Source: Plecoglossus altivelis (Eukaryota; Chordata; Actinopteri; Osmeriformes; Plecoglossidae). From it: DNA of 64,000 nt. This document shows, one piece after another, positions 12,313-24,300 of this stretch. Every line of letters begins with the position of its first letter. Position 1 is the stretch's first letter. The notes beneath the pieces were generated by a model that worked only from the letters and a program-made list of their open reading frames with translations, did not search any database and was not told where the DNA came from. The position numbers and the translations under genes were made by a program. The DNA lies in the NCBI GenBank assembly GCA_036571765.1, contig BROE01000014.1, forward strand, positions 4,177,714-4,241,713. Reading direction: 5' to 3'.

Positions 12313-15300
12313 CTCTCTTTCTCTTTCTATCACCCACGTCCCGACAGACGTCTCCTTCTGAGTCACGGCGCGTCATCACCACCGACAATAAACAGGGCAT
12401 GAAGTGGGCACGGACAATACGTGCGTCCTGTACGGGGCTCCGACACGAAAACATAGATGCGCACTAAATTGCATTTGCCCTTTCCTTTCCTTTGAATTGC
12501 CTTTCAAAAAGCTTGGACTGACTTGACAAATCGGGGAAAACGGCACGCCAAATCTGCGTGAAATCAGTTTAAAAAAGGGGGAGGGGGGGGGGTGAAGACG
12601 AAATCACTGCAGTGGTTTGCCTGACAGACGTCGAGAAAACAAATGAAAAGCTGATCGCATCTGACCGAAATAAAGCCTTAAGCTCTTCCAAATACATTTT
12701 CAAAGAAAGGCCGCTTTTATGTACAACCTGGAGTTAGTGAAGATCACGACATGGGTACGTCGCCATGTAATGTAGGGAGTTGTGCAACGATTACATATGT
12801 GATTCCAAGCTCAAGTGCTACATCAAAGGATTTAAGGAATCAAAAGCTTAACTCCGATTTGAGCACAGCGATCCTTCTGAAACAGTGTATTGTCAACATT
12901 TATGCCACTGCATCAGAGATCTCCGCATGATAGACACTCGCTCTGTCTTTCGCCACAGTGCAAACAAATTTAAACTGGCGGTGTGAGATAAAGAATCTAT
13001 TCGAATCTACGGGTTAAACAGCGAGCACTTTTTTAAGCATCGGTATTATGCCTAAGTAGTTCAAATGAAAGACATTATCTTCATCAAACATCTCCGCGTG
13101 ATAAACACGACGACGATGCCTAGGAGGAAAACACCAGCTATGGAGTTTGGTAGCAGCCGTGGTTTAAAGATACCACAGCTGTATACAAAGCAGACCACAG
13201 CTGGCCCCCACATCTGTCAGCAACACAGGATCCTTCCACAGTAGGCTGCAGGATCCCTCAGGCGGACTGAGCCGCAGTTCTCCAATTCTCCTCCATCTGA
13301 GCGTTACGAATCAGCGGCCCTCCGTCTCTCCGCCCGACAGACAACCGGCCTTTCAGCAGGCGCTGTTACCACTGTGAAATCGGTAATCCTCACTTGGAAA
13401 CGTTTGCTTTTCTTAGCAGGTTACCGAAGATTAGGGAATTGCATGAGACTGGATTTGGGAAGGATGAATACGAAACTAAGCCATTTCTTTCTCTTTTTTC
13501 TTTGACAAACAGGTGCTATTGTGGTGGTTCTCTGTAGCCTACAGAGGCAACTTGGGATATTCATACCGCGTTATAATGCTCTTTTAAACCGTCTGTTAAA
13601 TGGATTTTACAGGGATGCGAAGCTTCTAAATGAGGTCACATTTAGGCTAAATGAACCAGGTATTCAGTTACAGCATGTTAGACACACGGCTTCTTTCCAC
13701 GATTCAGGCACACCCCATCCCCAAGATCTGTCTTTTGTGTGTCTTCCCCCGCCCCTTGTTCTCGCTCTCCCTCCCTCCCTCCCCTCCCTCATCTGTCATC
13801 CATCACTTCAGGCATACTCTGCTCTCTCTCTCTCCGGCTTGGATGCAACTTGTCAGCAGTGTTGTCGTCCTCTCTCCATGTGATACGTTTCCTGCCCTTA
13901 AAAACACATCCTCCGTGTCTCTCCTTTCTCGTTCCCTCCACAACTCCACTTTTCTCTTTCCGCGGTATGGCTTTCTGAACGCCGCTCATCCCCCCTTCCT
14001 CCCTCGCTCCCTCCCGCCCGCCCTCCCCCTCTCTCCCGGCGTCCCACGGGGCTGTACGGGGAGTGCATATTTAATATCGGGATGGGCCTTTGCAATGTGC
14101 TTCCGCTTGAGCCTCCCAGGGCCTCGAAGGACAGCCGCTACTAACGCAACCGATGGCCACCACCTATCCTCCCTTTTCATTGGATCGCCTCGCACCCATG
14201 GCCTCTGAAGCATACCCAGATTCGGACCACGTACCTCCAGTTATCTGTGTTGTCCGTGTGGCAACTGCCAACCCACTCATCCACCACCAGAATCCCACTT
14301 GACACACAATCTGCTGCCCCTGTTGCTGTGTGATCCACACTGACACGTGGCGCCATTCCCATGGTCGCACATGGTCCTCTCTGGGGGGTAGATGGCCTCT
14401 GCGAGGCTGGAGAGAGCCTGAGGACCACGGCTCCTACAGAGAGGACATGGCAGGGGTTTCCCTTCTGACTGTCCCTTGCCATCCCTCACGCTGTGGCTGC
14501 CACGGTGACGTGCGCAGCACATTGTTCATGGTAATGAAGGAGCTGCTAATGGGCTTTTAATGAACAGCAGGTTGAAGGGGGAGAGGTCGAGGGGGCGGGG
14601 CTGAGGCTGCGGAGGGAGCCAGGGCTGGGAGGGAGGGAGGCTGAGAGAGTGGGAGGCTGAGCCTGGGAGAGCAGGGCTGAGGTTGGAGCCTGGGTTGAAA
14701 GGAAGGCTGAGGCTGGGGGGGCCTGTGCTGAAACCTGGAGAGGGGATCATGGCTGTCAAGCCCCAGTTTGGAGGCCGAAGAGAGGCCAGGGAAAACCAGA
14801 CCTCAGCTTTTTGTCAGGCAGGAAGGAGATTTCCATGCAGAGTGGAGGCTCTGATGGAGTGGAGGCCTAACTAATCAGAACCAGTGCATCACGGCACGCG
14901 TGGTGACACGCACTCCTTTTTCTCATCCGACTCCTCTCATCCGTCATCTTCCCCCTCGTTCCTTCGTGTCATACACTTACGCATACATTCTCTACCCTTC
15001 CACCTCTTCCTCCCTCCCTCCCTCCTTCCCTCGCCTTCTTCTTTTTCCCCTCTCAGCAGCATCACTTGGCCACTGAGGCCGGTTGCCGTGGAAACACCTC
15101 CCACCGGAGCCGGCTACCTTCCCTGTTACCGTAGCAACTGGCTCCCTGCAGAATTTCAAACATGCCACTTGGCCTCTCTCTCTCTACCTCCTCACTCTGT
15201 CTGAATGTCTCTCTCTCCCTCAGTCTGTGATTATCAAGTCCTCACATGTGCTGTTCAGTGATACAGCCTCAAACATGGAGGCTGCATTAATGGTTAGTTA

Positions 15301-18300
15301 GGTTTGGGGATTACTGTCAGCTTGCTTGTTTACACGCCAACTCAAGTGGTCATGCCGAACTGTACATTTTCATTTAGTAAATGGAACAAACAGGGACATT
15401 TAATCCTTGTCTCATTCATTTTTAATAAGTAAAGAACAGAGATGTAGTTGTTGGACCTAATTATTGATTAGACATCAAATATATAAATCTTAAGCTTCTC
15501 CTGTTTTCTTTTTTTTTACAGAGGGAAGAAAACTTGACAAAAGTACCACTGAAGCGTCTGTGATCTTGCGGCCATCATGAAGCAACACTCTCAATCTGTT
15601 GAGAAAGGGATGAAATCTGGAGGTCAGATCTCTTTGCTGTAATCCCTCGCCTGTGCCCAGCTGGCCTGGGGGTGGGGGTGGTGGGGGGGGGCACACAAAG
15701 CTAGTCACAGTGAATCAGTACATCAGCAGTCCTAATCATGTGTCACATCCCTTCTGTTCCCCCCTGCCTCAGGGCCCCAACGTTCGACATTAAAACAGCC
15801 TGGGTCCTCCTTGCTTCTACATCACCCTTTACCTTTCTCCTCCGTCCTCGAGTCGAAATCTGTTCACTGCTTCGAATGAATACGCAGAGACCTGCACAGG
15901 TGCTCTCTCTCGCTCTCTCTCTCGCTCTCTCACTCTCTCTCTCCCTCTTTCCCTTTCTCGCTCTCTTCCTCCCTCTCTCCCTCCCTCCCTCCCTCTCTCT
16001 CCCTCTCGCAGTATCACACTACTGTATACTACTGTACATTATGAAAGAGTTGCATGTCCCTGAAATACCATTTTCAGGCACAACCTGAACATCACAAACT
16101 GCACAATGATTGGTTTTGCTCAGAGAACCCTTCATCTTGAGTGCTTTGCGATGGAATCCAACACAATAGATCGCAAATCGCAAACCACCTCAATTTCACA
16201 CCCGGTCTATTCTGCCGTTGTGGACTGGAGCTGCTCCAATAACCCCCTCATATCTGTACTGCTTAAGGCTGTTCCTCTCTCTACATATCGATTCTGCCGG
16301 AACCAGCTTGTCAGACTGGCATCTTCTAGCAAGGCAGAACAGAGGCCATCCAGGAGCCACGGGGAGCGGGTGTGTCACAAAGACAATACCAGGATGACAA
16401 GTCCTGTCCTGTCCTGTCCTGTCCTCTCCTGTCCCCACCGAGTGTTCCTTCTGACCAGCAGACCACTCTGGGGAGATAATGTGTTCAGCTAAGTCTGCAG
16501 CTCCGAGCCCCAGAATCACTCAGTAGATTAAATATTTGTGTTATCTCATTTCCTCAGACCCTAATGTCCCCACAGACAGTCAGATTGGGGGGGGAGAATA
16601 GTTTAATCATTCAGACAATCTGTAAAAGAACCCTCGCTGGGGCTGGAAGCTCCATTTAGGATTTGTCCTTTATTAACATTTTTCTTTTTTAGGGAGCCAG
16701 AAAGTAGAATCATGCAAAATGTATAATTTGTCAGCGTTGCTGGTCTGAATAGGTTCTGATTGCATGCGAAGTCTGGCCTTGGAAAGGACTACTGTGACCC
16801 TGGGTGGAGAACGAGCTAGAACACTGAGCTGTCTCTCTCTCTTTCTGTCTGTCTCTCTTTCTCTTTCTTGGTTCAAATCCTGTCAGTTATTAAACAGTCT
16901 CGACAGCACCTGAGTCCTTCCATCAGGCGTTCGTCCTCGAGGGTTAACAACCCGCGGCTCGTGTCTCTAGCCTTGGAGCCGGTGTGGGGAGGGGAGAGAG
17001 GGAGATGGTGGGGAGGGGAGAGGAGAGGGAGATGAGTGGGGAGGGGAAGCGGTGAAAGGAGAGAGATGAGTGGGGAGGGGAGTGGGGGAGAGCAGAGGAG
17101 AGAGGGAGATGACTGAGGAGGGGGAGTGGGCGAAGGAGAGAGGGAGATGAGTGGGGGAGAAGAGAGGGGAGGGAGATTACTGAGAAGGGGATGAGGGAGA
17201 GGAGAGAGGGAGATGGCTGAGAGGGGGAGGGGGGGGGAGGGGACATGAGTGGAGGGGGAGTAGGGGACAGGAGAGAGGGAGATGAGTGGGGAGGTGGAGT
17301 AGGGGAGAGGAGAGAGGGAGATGACTGAGGAGGGGGAGTGGGGGAGAGGGGGAGTCTGTCTGAACAGAGCACACTCCAGCGTTGGGTGGGAGGGTCGGCC
17401 TTGTCGTTAGTGAAAGGCAGACAAAGAGAGACGCGCAGGGAGAAAGCAGCAGACCTGTCCCCCGTGGACAGCATGCTAATGTTCCCTGTATGTACGGCAC
17501 CGTGCGGAACAGTCCTTCCTGTCTTGGGAACACAGATAGAGACAGAGGCTGCTAGATCACGTTGTTTTCACCCGAAGACGGAGGGCAGGCCAACGCACAT
17601 GGACAGGGGAGACTGCGTGTCTTTGAAGGGAGGGGAGAGAGAGAGCGTAGAGGCGGGGGCGGGCAGTGGGAAGATGATATTTTCTACGAGCAAACAAAGC
17701 ACACATGAGAAGGGGGAGGCGTTCCTGATCTGACAAGGTCCAGGGGAGAGATACTGGTGGAAGAGGAGGGAGGACAAGGGGGAAGGTAGGGGAAGGAGGT
17801 TGGGTGTGAGAGGAGGAAGGAGAAGCCGGAGAGGGTTTATGGTGGACGGTGGAGGTATGTGACGCAAAAAGTGCGCGATAGAATGTCACAAACTATCAAG
17901 GACAAAAGGTTGAACGCATAGTGAGCTGTGGCTGGTAACAGAGAGGGAAAATGGGATTGGAGGAGGGACTGGGCTATGAGAGAGAGGAGGGGCCTATGGA
18001 GAAGAGAGGGGGGACTGGGTACTGCTAAAGAAAAGGAGGGACTGGGCTATGGAGAGAGGGGGGGACTGGGCTATGAAGAGGAGGGGACTGGGCTATGGAG
18101 AGAGGGGGGGACTGGGCTATGGAGAGAGAGGGACTGGGCTGTGGAAGAGGAGGGAGGACAAGGGGGAAGGTAGGGGAAGGAGGGTTGGGGGTGAGAGGAG
18201 GAGGAGAAGCCGGGAGAGGGTTTGGGGGGAGAGGAGGGAGTGACGCAAAAAGGCTAGAATGTCACAACTATCAAAGGACAAAAAGTTGACGAGTGAGCTG

Positions 18301-21300
18301 TGGCTTGTAACAGAGAGGGAAATGGGATTGGGAGGGAGGGACTGGGCTATGGAGAGAGAGGGACTGGGCTATGGAGAGAGAGGGGGGGACTGGGCTATGG
18401 AGAGAGAGGGGGGACTGGGCTATGGAGAGAGAGGGGGGACTGGGCTATGGAGAGAGGGGGGGACTGGGCTATGAAGAGACAGGTGGGGACTGGGCTATGA
18501 AGAGAGGGAGGGCGGGATGCGTGACAGAGCGCAGCCGACAAGCATGAGCCTGGACCTTTCTAGGCCCTTCAATAATTGATGCTGCTACCGCAGTGTGCCA
18601 TCTTTATGAAGCAGTGTGTGAGTGTGAGTGTGCTACTGCGCGATGTGCAGTGGTGGGGTGTGTGTTACCGGGCATTCGTTTGCGCTTTGGGAGACTTAAC
18701 GAGCGTGTCTTCGTTGGCGTGTGCAAATATGCACCTGGGTGCGTGTGTGTGTTTGTGGCTTCAGTGTGTGTGTGTGTGTGTGTGTGTCTGTGTGTACACT
18801 CGGGAGAGGGTGTGTGGGTGTGTGTGTTCCTTGGCCTAACTAGAAGCATGTGTGTGTGTGTGTCTAGGCACAGTGCTCGAATAATCACTGGCTCTGTGTC
18901 ACCGATATTTTCTGTCTTTCTACACAATGTTCTGCACGTGTGCATCTTTGCAGAAGCATATTAACCAGGTCGCCTCTATTGCCAGAGCACATTAGTATTC
19001 TTGTGTGTGTAACAGGGAGATGAAATGAACCAATGGTGTGCCTGCTGTTTGTGCCAGAGCTGCTATTAGCTGGCTGGTGTGTCCACTGAGCGTTGCTGCT
19101 TCCTGATGGACAGGAGCTGCTAGACGAGGACAGTCACCCTGCCATCGCCTTTGGAATGATGACATCCTCCTCATCAGCCTCGACCCTGCCCCCCTGTCCT
19201 TTGCCGGAAGCCTCTATTCTAGCCTCGAGATCCTAGGTGAAGGCTCCCAGCCTCTAGCCTCAGGTGTTCAGCCTCCTGTATCCAGTTTCAAGTTCCATCC
19301 ACCCCTAGCCTCTAACCCTCATCCCCCCAAGTCTCTAACCCTCATCCCCCCCCTAGTCTCTAACCCTCATCCCCATAGCCTCTAACCCTCATCCCCCCAA
19401 GCTCTTACCCTCAACACCCCCTAGCCTCTAACCCTTATCCCCCCTAGCCTCTAACCCTCATCCCCCTCCCTGAGGCCCTATATGGAAGAGAGCAGAGCCA
19501 TCTACCTCCATGGGGCCCTTATTAAGGACAGGCCGGGTTGGAGTTGAGCGCTATGGCGTGCAACAGGTTCATTATGCGTCCCCCAACCCCCTCCCCACCC
19601 TTCCCCCCACCGACCCTCCCTCTCCAGGGCCACCTGTGAATACATCTAGGTGACAGAGATAAATCACCGGGCCTTGCTGGACGCTTGGCGCCCCGGGGTT
19701 TATGGTCTCCCATAACACGGTGACATGCAAGCCTCTCTCTGCCCATCTCTCTCCGTCCCTCCCTCCCTCCCACCTCTGGTCTCATTAACCCCTCAATCTC
19801 TCGCCTCCTCCTGCCCTCTCTCCTCCCGAACATGGACGACACAACGTTATCGACAAGCCACAGATGTTCGGCGTGGGCGTTGCCTCAGCGACCCCCCGCT
19901 GCTCCTCGCTGGGACGAATGGATCCTTTCTCTCCGGCTCCAGATTCTACTGCCGAGACTCAAGCCCATTAGGCTTAGCGAGGCAGCGGTGTGGGACGTGG
20001 GGCCCTCGGGGCTGGCCTGCTATCTTGGCCCTGCCAGACTCATGACTGGCACGAGGCTGGACGTGATCTGGGTTGGCTAAGAGCGGGGATGCATGCCCCC
20101 CCCCCCACACTCTTGTTCCCTGTGACCATCCCAGACCCACTTAAGCCTCCTCTCCCGCGCGCGCATGCACACACCCACACCCACCCACACACACCCACAC
20201 ACACTTTAAGGATTCTTCGGGTTCGTACTTTGAACCCTCTCAACTCTCACTGAGCATTAAGACATGAGACGCGAGACGCTGGCCAGGTTCCTGTAACAGC
20301 ACGATAGAGGGCTGTGCTTTCCACGTCTGGAACGCTGTCTACACGCACAGCACCCCCTGCCCCCCCCTGCCCGCCCAACCTGTCTTTCATTCAGCTGTCA
20401 CCTCTGGTAACGCCTTGATTGCTGAGGCACGTTCTCCGCTGTCCTTTCATTGCGTGCCTCTTTTGAGTGAGCGCGGCTTGCGTTTCACAGTGACTGTGCA
20501 GGATTTCACCCAGGCGGCTCTCCGCTAGTTCAAAACACTTGGAGAGGATGGAAGAACCAGAGGAGGGAGAGGGATGCAGTACAATAAAACGGTATTACAT
20601 GCCTGCTGGCACAAGCATGGAGGAGCACAGCAAGCACACGGGAAACCATTAGCGAAACCCGATTATCTCCTGGCTCTGAAATTAATTAAATGAGAGAGAG
20701 AGACAGAGAGAAAGAGAGAGAGAAAGGCAGAGAGAGAGAAAGCGAAGGAGAACGACCGGCTATCTGTTTTGACAAAACTCCCCTGAGCTGCAGTCACAAG
20801 CAGACAAGGAAGGGGGGGTGTTCCTGTGTTTGTGTTCCCTGCCATCCCTGTGGGGGAACAAGGCCGCTAACGCGCTCATTTAGCACGCCACCCCTTTATG
20901 TTGGTCTGCATCCTTCCCCTTTAAAATGCCTCCTATAGCCTCCTCAGTAGAGACCATCTACACCACCTCTCTCTCTACCCCCCCTCTCTTCCTTTCCTGT
21001 TCCTAACATCCCCCCCACCCTCATCCTAACATCACCCTCCTCTCTCCCTCATTTCCTCCCCAGCCCCCCCCCCCCCCCCCCCCCACATCCCCTCCCCCCG
21101 CCTCCCTCCCTCCCTTCCTCCTGTGATTTGCCAGAGTGGCTTTACGAGGGCTGGGTAGCTGGGTTTCTGTGGCTCCCAGTGCCTGGTGCTGCTGAACTGG
21201 ATTGGAGTGCTTCTCGCTGCAGTCATTTATCTTGATAGATAGACGCAGAGCTGGGCCACCAAAGCCTTCCCTTTGCCTCCCCGCAATCCCTTTAACTGCT

Positions 21301-24300
21301 GGATACAGTCAGCACAACCAGGGACCTGGCTGCGCAATACGACAGGGGGGGAAAATCTATCATATTGGTAAAACACACACACACACACACGAGCGTGCGA
21401 GGAAAAAGGGAACCACTCCAGATATTTTACACCAGGCTGTCAATGTCAAGGCTCATTACTGTCACCTTTTGATGACCCATCCTGTGTGAGTCAGGAGGAT
21501 ACAATAGGAGGTGACAAGCTAACAGCTGACCTGCTGCCACAGTGCGGCACGGTGTTCGTTATCCCAACACAGGCACCTCAAAATACCTCCAAGTCAATGC
21601 AGGTACTGAGAGCCAAACTCATAAAGACCATGGCTAATATATATTTATCTCTATATCTATATATATATGCATCATGATAACATCCCAGCATGGCAGCCAA
21701 GCTCCACGGTGACACAGGGCATCGAGGTGAACAATTCAGGGTCGGTAGCCCTTCCTGTGTGGTAACATGGCACTGAGTCACAGAGCCTGTTTGCTCGATT
21801 CAAGCGTCAAAATAAATGAATTCAAGCCAGTCAGTTTTATGAGGCCTAATACTGTGGTGTAATCCTGAGCCAAGGCTTTCAGAGTTTAATCTGAGATGTA
21901 AACCTGCAGACTGGATGTGCAGGTCTCCTTGAGAGGAGAGAAAGCCAGTTCCTCAGCAGAAATATAATCCTACTAAGGCTGTTACAGCACAGGAATTATT
22001 ACCCGATGAAGAAAAGAAAAAAGAAAAAGAGCTTTATAGCTAATAAATACTGACGAGCAACAGCAAATGCACTGTAGCTAATAAATAAACATCTAGCTAA
22101 TCCTCTTTACGTCTGGAGGAAAACTGCGCACACACACACACACGCACACACACAAGGCAGACCTGGGTATCTCCGAGGACATCTCTCAAGGGCGTGCACA
22201 GACAGGAGCAGGGGTAGGACAGAGCAGGTGCACAGCAGAGCAGGTGAGATCGCTGACGAGCGCAGCTGAGCAAACAATGTACCTGCATTAGAGAATAGCA
22301 GGTGTTGCAGGGGAGCCACTCATCAGCGGGTCCCCTGCGATGCTGAAACCTTGTGTTCAAACGCAGGGAACGGCAGGTCTCGTCCGCGTTCGGGTACAAG
22401 CGGGCTTTACACGTTTCTGTCTGAACCGCCATGACTCACTCCCCCCCCCTCCCCCTCCCCTGAGCATGTCTGGGGATGAGGGCTCAGGGGCGGCAAACTA
22501 GAACAGCGCTCACGTCCCTTTCACGCCTCCTCCGACGCATCGACGCCGCCCGGAAAGCCGTCGTAACCTGCTGTAGCCCCCGAAAGCGTTCGCCCACGAT
22601 CCGCTGCCATTCCATTAACCCCGCGTTACATTTATAGCCGCATCTCAGCATTGCGATAATGGCACCGCGGGGGGCTTCGCAATTAACCTGTCACACGTGT
22701 GAGTTTTAGTGGCGGCAGTGTGATTGTGCCTGGCGGCGTATCGATCCGTCCGCTGGACAACCCGGTCACACGCTCCTAGTCACACAGAGACGCTGGTGGG
22801 CCCATGCGTCCTATCCGAACCTGAGGGAACCCACATGGATGACTTTCACCTACTTTGGAGCACTACTGGAAATCAGGAATGGAATGAATATCCAGTTGAA
22901 TGGATATCCTACTTCCTCACTCTATCATCCTGTCTGCACTAGACACCAGGAAAGAAAATACAACAATAATCAATTTGACCAAAAGTATTAGTGAGAAGAA
23001 CGGCCATATTGCCTTCTGTGGTGAGGTCAATCCGTCCGTGGAGGATTTGCATTAACCTATAGAAGACCACAACAACAACATAACCAACAGTCCTGCTAGT
23101 TCATGCTTAATTCATAGTTAATGCCCATGCTTAGTTAATTGGTTAAAAAAGGCTGGTATAGGAGGTGCACCAACAGCTTTTTGGTCTGCCCAGCATGTTC
23201 TGTTCTCCTCTTTAGTAACATATGTAAAACTGAATAGGAAAGCTCCCATCTCTGACGTGAGTGCCACAGGCAGACCAGCGGCCTGCTCTGCAGGGGTGTC
23301 TATCTGGGATTCCTGTCCCAGACTGACGCTGCCAGTTCTGGAAGCTACGATCACCTACGCCCCGGGTTTCTCAAATCTAAGGTTCACAAACTGGTTTTCG
23401 ACAGAAAGATGCTTCTTGAACCGCTGCATATTCTTTTCCGATGATTTCACGTCGAACTGTTGGTGTGGTCGAAGATCTGCGTCAGCTGACAAGGAAAGTG
23501 AAACCGATTGAGCCTCCAAACAAAGCACAGGTGCCTCAAATGTCTACGTTAATAATGATTGTCTTTTCTTTAACCAGCCAAGTGATCCTCTGACGATTAA
23601 GGCCATGTCTTGTCTGACCCAGCTACTAACATGTTCCAAATGAATTGCTCTACAAATCACAATTAATCTACACATACCAAGCGCTGGTGCTTAACCATCT
23701 ACAACCTCATTATCAGTGTACGGAACACAGTAGGTTGCACGAATTGCTGCGGGCTGCAAAGGCCTCGCAGCGTATATGTGCACGTTAGGCGACATAATTA
23801 CAAAAATTAAGATCATGGATATTCTTTTATCCCAATCGTGACTCTCCAAAAATGTATAAAGCGTGACCCAAACCCAAGGCAGTATATTCTCCAAGGCTTC
23901 ATGCCAGGTGGGATTCACCTACTCAATTACCCCTCACTCTTCCCTCCCTCGCTATCTCAGAACTGGGAGAGGCTGGAAGAAAATGTTATGGTAGTTAGGC
24001 CTTAGCATAATAAAACAGCCGAGTGGAGCCTATTTACATCTTATAATTCACCTGGCAGTCCTCCGCGAGACAAAACAGTTAGTCGATTTAATGCACCATC
24101 CCTCTTTTTGTCATGTAATTTATCAGGTGACAGTTCTCCCGCATACATTTGCAAATTAAATCTGTCCAAGATAACGGTGCGCGTCAGCAAAAAAGACAGT
24201 AATAATTGTTATTCATGACGTGGTGATATCGATATGAACATTTACTAACATCACTGTCAGCAAAATCATAAGACATTCCCCGGAGAACTATAACGTCAAC

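Noticed and set aside
17755..18515. Spaced repeats that might suggest a CRISPR array
   Set aside because: The units are minisatellite copies without unique spacers of constant length, in a vertebrate intron.
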